A stretch of DNA of 57,713 nucleotides, taken from contig JAFRRR010000105.1 in assembly GCA_017428035.1 (NCBI GenBank), positions 1 to 57,713 of the forward strand, written 5' to 3'. The translations under genes were made by a program, and so were the position numbers. The notes below the pieces were generated by a model. It was not told where the DNA came from. It made no database searches and saw only the letters and a program-made list of their open reading frames with translations. The DNA is from Bacteroidales bacterium (GTDB lineage Bacteria > Bacteroidota > Bacteroidia > Bacteroidales > UBA932). This document shows, piece after piece, positions 26,693 to 34,164 of this stretch (position 1 is the first letter of the stretch; every line of letters begins with the position of its first letter).

Positions 26693-27595
26693 CTATATAT
26701 CTTTTCGGAATGGGATGGAGTTTTGGGCTCCCATCTTCTGGACGGTAAGGGCCGAAGCGGCGCATGCAAATTCGGCGGCTTCTTTCAAGGATTTGCCTTC
26801 TGAAACAGCCACGCACAAGCCGCCGCAGAATGTGTCACCTGCAGCTGTGGTGTCCACGGCCTTTACCTTATGTGCAGGTACGAACACGGAAGGCCCGCCT
26901 TCGCAAATCAGGGCGCCCTTGCTGCCCATGGTTACTATCAGTTTGCCGACACCTTTTGCCTGCATTGCAGCGGCTGCTTTTTCTGCATCGGTTACATCAT
27001 TCACCGCAAGGCCGCTGTAGTTGGCAAGCTCGGTTTCGTTGGGGATAAACAAATCTGTGTATTTGAAAATCTCATCCGGAAGAGGGCAGGCGGGGGCAGG
27101 ATTCAGTACTACTTTCGCCCCAGCTTCGTGGGCAATCTTGGCGGCCTTGAGCACGGACGGAACGGGAATCTCAAGCTGGAGCAGCAGAATGCCGCAGCTC
27201 TCCAGGTCTTTGCGGGACGCCTCGATGTCGCCCTCGTTAAGATCTCCGTTGGCGCCTGAGGCGACCACTATATTGTTCTCTGCGTGTTCGTCCACTGAGA
27301 TCAGGGCTACTCCTGACGGCTCTTTGCTGCGCAGGATGCCGGTTGTGTCCAGTTTCTCGTTATTGTAATGCGCAATGGCATTGTCTCCAAAGATATCATG
27401 TCCGACCTTGCATATGAATTTGACATCACCGCCCAGGCGGCTGGCAGCTACGGCCTGGTTGGCTCCCTTGCCTCCGGGCCCCATTGTGAAATTGTTGCCA
27501 AGCACAGTTTCTCCGGGTTTCGGGAGGTATTTGGTCTTCACCGTCATATCCGTATTACTGCTGCCAAGTACAAGTATTTTTTTGGAATTATTCAT
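26693..27595 (-). CDS. rbsK: Ribokinase
   Basis: 300 residues when started at MNNSKKILVLGSSN (27595); the frame continues upstream across the promoter and operator but without family similarity. PfkB-family signatures: GPGGKGANQAVAASRLGG at about 40 and DTTAAGDTFCGG near 250, which holds the catalytic Asp in AAGD. It phosphorylates ribose to ribose-5-phosphate in the cytoplasm. The promoter with an operator just downstream (27602-27617) suggests repression by the divergent LacI protein. There is a 128-nt gap before the TIG gene. Confidence 0.92.
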   Translation of the reverse strand: MNNSKKILVLGSSNTDMTVKTKYLPKPGETVLGNNFTMGPGGKGANQAVAASRLGGDVKFICKVGHDIFGDNAIAHYNNEKLDTTGILRSKEPSGVALISVDEHAENNIVVASGANGDLNEGDIEASRKDLESCGILLLQLEIPVPSVLKAAKIAHEAGAKVVLNPAPACPLPDEIFKYTDLFIPNETELANYSGLAVNDVTDAEKAAAAMQAKGVGKLIVTMGSKGALICEGGPSVFVPAHKVKAVDTTAAGDTFCGGLCVAVSEGKSLKEAAEFACAASALTVQKMGAQNSIPFRKDI

Positions 27596-27601
27596 AATTG
27601 C

Positions 27602-27617
27602 GCACAATCGTTTGAGC
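27602..27617. promoter_or_regulatory. LacI-type operator in the rbsK leader
   Basis: GCACAATCGTTTGAGC, 15 of 16 bases identical to the site at 26635-26650. Relative to the rbsK promoter it lies just downstream of the expected transcription start, the classical position for repression. Confidence 0.78.
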
Positions 27618-27623
27618 AATACT

Positions 27624-27656
27624 TTTGACAAATATATGAAAAATTTCCTAACTTTG
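27624..27656 (+). promoter_or_regulatory. Promoter of the LacI-family regulator gene
   Basis: TTTG (27624-27627), 21 bp, TAACTTTG (27649-27656); the ATG follows 15 nt later at 27672. It overlaps the rbsK promoter on the other strand. Confidence 0.75.
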
Positions 27657-27660
27657 CAAT
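27629..27660 (-). promoter_or_regulatory. Promoter of rbsK
   Basis: On the minus strand: ATTG (27660-27657), 20 bp, TATATTTG (27636-27629). It overlaps the divergent regulator promoter almost completely, so both cannot easily be occupied at once. Confidence 0.72.
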
Positions 27661-27671
27661 AAAAAGTTGTT

Positions 27672-28685
27672 ATGGCCAGCAAAAGCAACATATTCACAAT
27701 AGCGTCCGAGACGGGATATTCGGTGTCCACGGTGTCGCGTGTACTCACCGGCCAGGCAGAGAAATTCCGCATCAGCAAGAAGGCGATTGACTTGATTTCA
27801 GAGACTGCCCGCAGGCTCAATTATCAGCCGGACCTGGTGGCGCAGACGCTGCGCACAAAGCAGTCCAGGACCATCGGCCTTCTGGTGCCCGGCATCGACA
27901 ACCCGTTCTTCGCAACCTTGGCAGGAATTATCATCAAGTTGCTTGGAGACCGTGGCTATCACACTCTGCTGGCCGATTCCCGCGAGGCGGAGGCAGAGGA
28001 GGAGCAGGCGTTGCAGATGTTCCTTGGGCGAAAAGTGGACGGCATCATCACGGTGCCGGTGTCGTCTTCGGCGGCCCGGCTTGAGCAGATAAGCCAGCAG
28101 ACGCCTGTCGTGCTTATAGACCGTCACTTCAGCAAGACAAACCTCCCGTATGTCTGCACCGATAATTATGTGGGGGCAAGGATGGCGACAGAATACCTTC
28201 TGCAGCACGGCTACAAGCGCATTCTGGCTATTCAGGGCGTACGCTCATCTATGCCAAATCAGGAGCGTCTGCGCGGTTTCAAGGATGCCTTGAAAGGGGA
28301 GGATGTGATATATGAGGCGGTTGGTGATGCCTTTTCCGTAGAGAACGGACACGATGAGATTGTCAGGGCTTTTGGCGGGAATGGCTCACGGTTCGACGCT
28401 GTCTTTGCCTTCAGCGCCACGATACTGCTGGGTGCAATAGACGCTTTTCGCGAGCTCAACATAAAAGTGGGTGAAGAGGTCGGAATCATTTCATACGACA
28501 ACAACGGTTTCCTGGACTTTCTGGATCCCGCCATTACCCGCGTGGAGCAGCCTCTCCGGGAGGCCTCGGAGCTGGCTGTGGAGACACTCTTTTCAATTAT
28601 GGAGGCCCGCCGTGAGGGTCGTTCTGAGCCGGAGGTCCTCCAGCGGCTTATTCCCCCGACACTGGTGGTGCGCTCCAGCTGCTGA
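27672..28685 (+). CDS. LacI-family transcriptional regulator
   Basis: 337 residues. N-terminal HTH (FTIASETGYSVSTVSRVLTG) with hinge (RLNYQPDLVAQTLRTKQS), then a periplasmic-binding-protein-like sensor domain (TIGLLVPGIDNPFFATLAG). The divergent ribokinase and the operators at 26635 and 27602 point to control of ribose/nucleoside use by this protein; its effector may be ribose, ribose-5-phosphate or a nucleoside, which sequence alone cannot tell. Known Bacteroides rus loci use a different regulator type. Confidence 0.92.
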   Translation: MASKSNIFTIASETGYSVSTVSRVLTGQAEKFRISKKAIDLISETARRLNYQPDLVAQTLRTKQSRTIGLLVPGIDNPFFATLAGIIIKLLGDRGYHTLLADSREAEAEEEQALQMFLGRKVDGIITVPVSSSAARLEQISQQTPVVLIDRHFSKTNLPYVCTDNYVGARMATEYLLQHGYKRILAIQGVRSSMPNQERLRGFKDALKGEDVIYEAVGDAFSVENGHDEIVRAFGGNGSRFDAVFAFSATILLGAIDAFRELNIKVGEEVGIISYDNNGFLDFLDPAITRVEQPLREASELAVETLFSIMEARREGRSEPEVLQRLIPPTLVVRSSC

Positions 28686-28688
28686 GTG

Positions 28689-28773
28689 CTGCCGCGAAGT
28701 ACAAAAATGCTGGCAGAAATACCCATATAAACTGCCGCGAAGTACAAAAACGCTGGCACAGTTGTACTTCGCG
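28689..28773. repeat. 27-bp direct repeat plus inverted copy of its core
   Basis: A 27-bp unit starting CTGCCGCGAAGTACAAAAA occurs at 28689-28715 and 28732-28758 with one mismatch. A third, inverted core (TTGTACTTCGCG, 28762-28773) pairs with 28736-28747 to give a 12-bp stem with a 14-nt loop. It lies between convergent genes and has no T-tract, so it is not a standard intrinsic terminator. Confidence 0.7.
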
Positions 28774-28784
28774 CCACTGAAAGG

Positions 28785-29786
28785 CTACTGAAGGGACAAG
28801 GGTTTCCGGGTAATGATTTCTACAAAGTGAGCCTTGATGGCTTCTGCCTGTTCCGGGGTAACTGAGAGGTAGCGGTGGCGGCCGTCGCTCTGCGGGGTGA
28901 AAGTGGTTAGCCCATCTTCGCTCACATCAATAATTCCGGGTTCCGAAACGGTGAACCATTCCGCCCCCTCCACTGCATAGAGGGTCGCCGTCAGATCCCA
29001 GCACGGCCGGTCGTGCGGCATTGGGCAGTAGGCCAGATAGCCTTCGCGCATCGGGTGGGGGATGCCCCAGTCCAAATCCTTTTCTATACTTTCGCCCGGG
29101 TAGCAAATTGCCGCACCGACCTCAAACGGCGAAGTCACAATCTCAGTGGGCCAGCCGGCAAACACTTTGCGGCTGGCGGCCAGGTCACCGCTGATATTGA
29201 ATTCCGCGTTGGGGGCGGTGAACCAGCCGCCCATTGTGGTCAGTGAAATGACTTTTTTCTCTATCAGTTCGCAGTCGCTTTCCAGCAGGGCGCCGAGGTT
29301 GCCCAGAAAGCCTACGGAGATGATCTTCACCGACTTGTCGGGCATCTCCGAGAGAAGTTGCCGATATAGCGACACCGCGTCGGGCAAGGTGTCATAGCGC
29401 GGCATACTGCGGGCAAACAGCGGCTGTCCGGCATCATCTTTCATATCGGAAATAACCTGTGCGAAATTGACACCGCCGGTCTTGGCGGGAGCATCACCGC
29501 ATCGCACTCCTATTGGCACCTGATGCCCATAGAAGGTATTCATAATGTCGACAAACTCAGCGGGCGTGGTGCCCTCCTTGTTTATCATAATGGCCAGCAG
29601 ATTCACTTTGCCCTCATCGACCCATTTATAGAGCATATCCAGCGCCATGGCATCGTCTATGTCGTTGCCCATATCGGTTTCGAAAATAATGTTCACCGGA
29701 GCTGGCGTATCAAGTGTGCCATGGCACGAAGGCAGCAGCAGCAACACTGCTGCGGCAAGTGCGAAAAAGCGCGAAAACAAGTTCAT
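28785..29786 (-). CDS. Nucleoside hydrolase-family lipoprotein (NH2)
   Basis: 333 residues, lipoprotein signal (FFALAAAVLLLLPSC). The metal-binding cluster reads ETDMGNDIDDAMAL, with Glu in place of the first Asp found in NH1. The C-terminal RPCWDLTATLYAVEGAEWF segment parallels the WDLT segment of NH1. It is likely a secreted ribohydrolase, but the Asp-to-Glu change may alter calcium binding or activity. It has its own -7 box at 29810-29817 and no visible copy of the LacI operator. Confidence 0.82.
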   Translation of the reverse strand: MNLFSRFFALAAAVLLLLPSCHGTLDTPAPVNIIFETDMGNDIDDAMALDMLYKWVDEGKVNLLAIMINKEGTTPAEFVDIMNTFYGHQVPIGVRCGDAPAKTGGVNFAQVISDMKDDAGQPLFARSMPRYDTLPDAVSLYRQLLSEMPDKSVKIISVGFLGNLGALLESDCELIEKKVISLTTMGGWFTAPNAEFNISGDLAASRKVFAGWPTEIVTSPFEVGAAICYPGESIEKDLDWGIPHPMREGYLAYCPMPHDRPCWDLTATLYAVEGAEWFTVSEPGIIDVSEDGLTTFTPQSDGRHRYLSVTPEQAEAIKAHFVEIITRKPLSLQ

Positions 29787-29809
29787 TGGATACAGATTAA
29801 TACAGTACC

Positions 29810-29817
29810 CAAAGTTA
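29810..29817 (-). promoter_or_regulatory. -7 promoter box for NH2
   Basis: TAACTTTG on the minus strand, 23 nt before the NH2 ATG. No good -33 TTTG at the standard distance. Confidence 0.45.
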
Positions 29818-29821
29818 GCAA

Positions 29822-30427
29822 TTATTCTACCGACTCGTTCAGATCAATCAAATTGTTGAGCAACGCATAAACGGTGAGGCCCGCAACGGAGCGGATGCCG
29901 GTCTTGCGGCTGATGTTCTTGCGATGGGTTATCACTGTGTAGGTGGAGATGTTGAACCGGTCGGCTATCTCTTTGTTTTGCATACCCTTGGCCACGCACA
30001 CCAGAATCTCTTTTTCGCGGGCAGAAAGCAGGCCGTTCTCTGATTTCTTGCTCTGGACGGTGTCCTGTATTGCTTCCATCACCTTGCGGGATATGGCAGC
30101 AGGGGCATCGTACAAAGATACTACTGCGTCGTACTGGTGCAGATAGTCTTCATCGCAGAGGCTGGTCTGGAGCGCCACAACAGGAGCATCGCTATATTCT
30201 GCTATTATCTGTCGGGCGATGTCCATCTCCCCGCAGCCGAACACAGAAGGGTCCAGAACTATGGCGTCGGCATAGATGTTCTTCAGCTGCTCGTCGCCCT
30301 CGCGGGGAATGTGGTGCATTATGCCCGTCACAAAAAAGTCGCCGGACTCCTCTAGAATATCCTTGATGCCCCGCGAAACAATTTCGGAGGGGATAATTAG
30401 CATCAGTTCTTTCCGGCCGGTTCTCAT
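29822..30427 (-). CDS. LuxR-type (NarL-like) transcriptional regulator with atypical receiver
   Basis: 201 residues. The C-terminal part (from about 130) is a LuxR/GerE HTH: LLSAREKEILVCVAKGMQNK and KEIADRFNISTYTVITHRKN. The N-terminal 120 residues look like a response-regulator receiver: VLDPSVFG resembles the phospho-acceptor turn, but the usual acidic pair after the first strand is absent (MLIIPSE). It overlaps the hemerythrin gene by 4 nt, so it may respond to the same redox or oxygen signal. Direct phosphorylation is doubtful. Confidence 0.82.
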   Translation of the reverse strand: MRTGRKELMLIIPSEIVSRGIKDILEESGDFFVTGIMHHIPREGDEQLKNIYADAIVLDPSVFGCGEMDIARQIIAEYSDAPVVALQTSLCDEDYLHQYDAVVSLYDAPAAISRKVMEAIQDTVQSKKSENGLLSAREKEILVCVAKGMQNKEIADRFNISTYTVITHRKNISRKTGIRSVAGLTVYALLNNLIDLNESVE

Positions 30428-31131
30428 TTTGCACTCCCCTCCATTCTGCGGATTAGCGGCATAAGCACGTTATCTTCTATAGATTCGTGTCTCAGGAGGT
30501 CGTCCCGCAGGTTGTATATGAAAGAAACCGTCTCCATAACTTCACCGCCGTCGCAATCGTCCGGCAGATACTTCATTACGATGTTTTTAAGATCGTCTAT
30601 CTTCTCGTCTATGTCTCCGTGGATATCGGAAAGCGTGTCGTGGCGGGAAGTGCGGTTGGTGGCGAGGGTTTTCACATAGGGGAAGACATTCTGCTCTTCA
30701 AACTCGAAGTGCCGCTCCAATTCCCGCTTATAGCCTGTGAAAAACTCCCAGATGATCTCTCTTGAGCGGTCCTGTACCCGGCTCAAGATCCTTTGAAGAT
30801 GCTCTTCGAGGGTGGCCAGGGCGGTGTCGGTGTACCATTTGTGGGAGAGTTTCAGATACTTGAGAAGGTCCTCGGCGTTGATGCGGTCCAGAATGTCATC
30901 GCTGGGGCGGTATCCTTTGAAGGTATACACCCTGCATAACAGCAGGAATGTGGTTTCGTCTACATTATACCTGTTGCAGAGGTCAGAGACGGTAGATTCG
31001 CCAAAGCCAAGCTTCATTCCGAGCCGCGTCAACACTCCCAGCAACCTGTAGTTGAGGTCGATAAGGGCGGCAACCTTCATTTTGCCCGACAACTGAGGCA
31101 GTTGCTGGGCGGTATGGGCGTTCGTTTTCAT
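30424..31131 (-). CDS. Hemerythrin-domain protein with ScdA/RIC-like N-terminus
   Basis: About 235 residues from MKTNAHTAQQL (31131). The N-terminal segment (LGFGESTVSDLCNRYNVD) resembles the DUF542 region of ScdA/RIC iron-sulfur repair proteins, although its Cys is a single one. The C-terminal four-helix part has the hemerythrin ligand pattern: HFEFEEQNVFPYV, IHGDIDEKI and HESIEDNVLMPLI. It would bind a di-iron centre and sense or bind O2 or NO, or aid iron-cluster repair. Cytoplasmic; coupled to the LuxR regulator and 25 nt after the di-heme gene. Confidence 0.82.
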   Translation of the reverse strand: MKTNAHTAQQLPQLSGKMKVAALIDLNYRLLGVLTRLGMKLGFGESTVSDLCNRYNVDETTFLLLCRVYTFKGYRPSDDILDRINAEDLLKYLKLSHKWYTDTALATLEEHLQRILSRVQDRSREIIWEFFTGYKRELERHFEFEEQNVFPYVKTLATNRTSRHDTLSDIHGDIDEKIDDLKNIVMKYLPDDCDGGEVMETVSFIYNLRDDLLRHESIEDNVLMPLIRRMEGSAK

Positions 31132-31156
31132 AACACCCTCAAAGGTAGAGATAATA

Positions 31157-32911
31157 TTAGAGAGCATCAACAAAGCTTATTACTGCGTCGCGATCTTCTT
31201 TGCTCAGATTGTAGAACTGCTCTGCGCTGGAATATGCATCGCTCTGCTTGCTGTAGCCGTGCCACATAATGGCTTCAAGGGTATTGCGGGCGCGGCAGTC
31301 GTGCAGGCGGTCGCCGCGGCCGGTATTGGTCTGGGAAAGCCCGCGACCCCAGAGCGGAGTGGTGCGGCACCACGTGCCGTGGATGTCGTTTATCATAAAC
31401 AAACGGTGGTGGATCAAGTCGGTGTAGGGGTAAATAACCTGATTCTGATAGCGGGGCAGCGGCTTGTCGGCAATAATCTTGGGAGCCCAGTAGTTATCTT
31501 CTTTTGTCTCCCAGCGGGGGCGGTGACACTGGGCGCAGCCCATCTTGCCAAACAGGGCCTTGCCTCTCTGAACCTCAGGCTTCTGGAGATTCCGGGCGCG
31601 GGGGATTGCCAGGCCGCGGTGCCATACCATAAAGTTGTAGTACTCACTGTCGCTCATCTCGTCTTCACCTCCCCATGCATCCACGAAATACTTGGTATAT
31701 TCCTCGGCGTCCGAGCCCTTGTTCAGCCCCAGCAGATGTTCTACCAGATAGGATATATTCTCTCTGGTGCCATCGCCGTAGAAAGGAGCCAGATATTTAG
31801 GCAGCTGTCCTGCATCGCCCTTCTCTTTAATGTAGCTGATTACAGATTCGGTAGAGCCCATTTTCTTGGCCCAGGCCTTGGTGGTGTATAAATAGCGGCG
31901 GTCGCGACGGGTGACATTGGTGATGTTCCAGATGGCATTGGCGCCGGCTCCGTCCTGAAGACTGGCGCGCGTCATGGCATAGGTGAAGCGTTTCAGTGCC
32001 TTGGTGCCCGCCTCAACCGGCGTTCCATCGGCAAGAGCGCCTTCGGCGAGAGAATACATAGCGCCGGGAGCGAAGTCGTCTGCTGCGCTGTCCCAGAAAT
32101 TAGGGTTCAACTCCACGAACTGCGCCTCTTTCTGGTACTGTGCCTTGATGCTGTCCTGAGGGATTGCGTCTATCAGGCCGGTGCCGGGGATACCGATGGT
32201 AGATTCCAGACGGAATGCCACGGGACCGGTCTCATAAGGGGTAGGATCGGTGTTGAAGGCACACTCGGGAATATAAACTTCGGGATAAATGAGCTGATAT
32301 TTCTCCCCGTCTGCAAACTCCATGGGAATACCGCTGGGCATTGAAGCCACCGGCAGCCAGTTGATGGAGATTTGCTCTTCGTCGATAGGAGGGAGGAACG
32401 GCTTTACAGCCATAGTCTGGGGCATACCGGTAACTTCGGCCACGTAGGGGCCGTCGTTGCTGTTGGCACCGTCTGAAGGATGATATACTACCAGCAGATA
32501 GCCGTTGCCGCGCGAGCGGACGGTATTCGCCTCATAGCTGCTCTGCCACTGGCCGTGGCCGTATCCGGGATGGCAGTCCAGGCAGGACTTGCGCACCATA
32601 GCCGGGCCGAGGCCGTCGAACGGCTCGTTGGTGTAGGTGAAATCTCTTTCAAAGAAGGCTTCGCCAAAATTGAAGGCGGTGGTCAGACCCTGCATAGTAA
32701 CCGCGGGTGTCTCGTCTTCGTAGCTGCCTGCCAGGACATTGTTGGTGGTGCCAAGCTCTCCGCCGGGATACCATTCAGAAGCATCAAAGTTTCCGACGCT
32801 CTTGCCTATGTAATCTTTCTCTCCGATACGTGCCTGCTCGGGATTGTCGTGTGTGCAGGCTACAGTCAGCAGCATCGCTGCCAGTGCGATAAAAGAATAA
32901 CGTACTCTCAT
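31157..32911 (-). CDS. Di-heme oxidoreductase-family (DHOR, DUF1111) lipoprotein
   Basis: About 584 residues from MRVRYSFIALAAMLLTVAC (lipobox). Two c-type heme motifs are visible: CLDCHPGYG at about 110 and CAQCHRPRW at about 462. The family is related to bacterial cytochrome c peroxidases and is annotated as di-heme oxidoreductase or thiol oxidoreductase. It acts outside the inner membrane. In Bacteroidetes it is often next to an imelysin gene, as here (14 nt after the imelysin stop). Confidence 0.88.
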   Translation of the reverse strand: MRVRYSFIALAAMLLTVACTHDNPEQARIGEKDYIGKSVGNFDASEWYPGGELGTTNNVLAGSYEDETPAVTMQGLTTAFNFGEAFFERDFTYTNEPFDGLGPAMVRKSCLDCHPGYGHGQWQSSYEANTVRSRGNGYLLVVYHPSDGANSNDGPYVAEVTGMPQTMAVKPFLPPIDEEQISINWLPVASMPSGIPMEFADGEKYQLIYPEVYIPECAFNTDPTPYETGPVAFRLESTIGIPGTGLIDAIPQDSIKAQYQKEAQFVELNPNFWDSAADDFAPGAMYSLAEGALADGTPVEAGTKALKRFTYAMTRASLQDGAGANAIWNITNVTRRDRRYLYTTKAWAKKMGSTESVISYIKEKGDAGQLPKYLAPFYGDGTRENISYLVEHLLGLNKGSDAEEYTKYFVDAWGGEDEMSDSEYYNFMVWHRGLAIPRARNLQKPEVQRGKALFGKMGCAQCHRPRWETKEDNYWAPKIIADKPLPRYQNQVIYPYTDLIHHRLFMINDIHGTWCRTTPLWGRGLSQTNTGRGDRLHDCRARNTLEAIMWHGYSKQSDAYSSAEQFYNLSKEDRDAVISFVDAL

Positions 32912-32925
32912 TATCAACAAATAAA

Positions 32926-34143
32926 TTAGTCTTTGATGTCAGAGGCGGCTTTGCCCAGAGCGTCATTAAGTTCGCTGATGGCGTCTATGGCAGTCTCCAC
33001 GCATTTTGCCTTGGGATCATCTACAAATGCCTTTCCGCTGCCTATGCAGGCGTCAAGTGCATTCAGGGCTGCTGCCAGCTTGCTTTCCAGCACGGCAGCA
33101 TCTTCTTTATGGTGTTTCTTGAGGAAAGACATCAGGGAGTTGTTCTTTGCCTCGGATGCACCTGTAGATCCATACAGGCTATACTGGATAGAGAGGATAT
33201 TGTCCTTGAAATCCACAAAAGACTTTTTGCTGTAGGGGCTTTCTATATAGCTGGGGTCCTCTCCGGAAAAGGCCATACCCATCTTGCTGGAGAATACCTC
33301 ATTGGCAATGTTGGCGCAGCCGGCGTCTATGATTGTCTGGGCAACCTGCTGCCAGGTGGCATAAGTGCTTCCGGCGGCGGTTGCACCCAGCATATTCTCG
33401 CCATAGGTGCGGTCGGTGCCATTCACGGTGCAGTTGCGTTCTGCCGCCTCCACTGCATCTTTCTGCTCCTGGGGTGCAGCGGGATTCCAGGATACATTGA
33501 GCTGATACAGGGCGGTCATAAGGTCTTCTGCAACAGCCGCGGCAAAAATAATCTCTTCTTCTCCGGTTACGCCGGTGCCTTTGAACTCAGTGGCTGTTTC
33601 TTCTGCCTTGAGGGATGCCAGAGTGCGGTTTTTGCCATCGCGGAAAAGAATGAATTCGATACCGTGGAAACCCAGCGCTGACTCGCCTATAAGGTCTATG
33701 GCATCCATACCCTCTTCTGCAAGTTTTTCTACAGCGGCTTTGTTGCTCAGGTTTATGGCAAGCCTTGAGGCGTCAAGCGGCCAGGAGTCGATATGAGGGT
33801 CAATGCTGAAGTCTGTGGCTGCACCAAATAGGAATGCCTCGGAGGCCTCCCAGAGGGCGCGAGCCGCAAGAAAGTCGGCACAGGCCTTGTCTATGTCACC
33901 CTGGCTCAGGGCATTCACGCCTTTGCTTTTCATAGCGTCAAGATCTTCGTAGAGATCCTTCCCGGCTTGGGCAAGGGAGCCGTAGGTGGCATAAACCACA
34001 TCGGGCACATAGCCCTCTACAGCGGTTTTAATCTCTTTTTCATAGGCTGAAATCTCGCCCGATTCAATAGGATTGCAAGCGCCCAGCACGGCTGTGCCGA
34101 GCGCTGCAATTGAAACAAAAACTATAACACTAACCTTTTTCAT
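32926..34143 (-). CDS. Imelysin-family lipoprotein
   Basis: 405 residues, lipoprotein signal ending LGAC. The imelysin/EfeO-M75 motif GxHxxE appears as GFHGIEF at about residue 160. The domain is mostly helical. Imelysins are iron-regulated periplasmic or outer-membrane proteins thought to bind iron or heme; proteolysis has not been demonstrated for most. It lies between the porin and the di-heme oxidoreductase, so the group probably handles iron or heme at the cell envelope. Confidence 0.88.
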   Translation of the reverse strand: MKKVSVIVFVSIAALGTAVLGACNPIESGEISAYEKEIKTAVEGYVPDVVYATYGSLAQAGKDLYEDLDAMKSKGVNALSQGDIDKACADFLAARALWEASEAFLFGAATDFSIDPHIDSWPLDASRLAINLSNKAAVEKLAEEGMDAIDLIGESALGFHGIEFILFRDGKNRTLASLKAEETATEFKGTGVTGEEEIIFAAAVAEDLMTALYQLNVSWNPAAPQEQKDAVEAAERNCTVNGTDRTYGENMLGATAAGSTYATWQQVAQTIIDAGCANIANEVFSSKMGMAFSGEDPSYIESPYSKKSFVDFKDNILSIQYSLYGSTGASEAKNNSLMSFLKKHHKEDAAVLESKLAAALNALDACIGSGKAFVDDPKAKCVETAIDAISELNDALGKAASDIKD

Positions 34144-34164
34144 TATGATTGTTGTTTTATTCGA

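Noticed and set aside
28736-28773. Bidirectional terminator between the LacI gene and NH2
   Set aside because: The 12-bp stem has no T-tract on either strand and the core is part of a direct repeat.
30424-31173. Longer start of the hemerythrin gene at 31173
   Set aside because: It would overlap the end of the di-heme gene (31157) and the added residues are not similar to the family; ATG at 31131 chosen.
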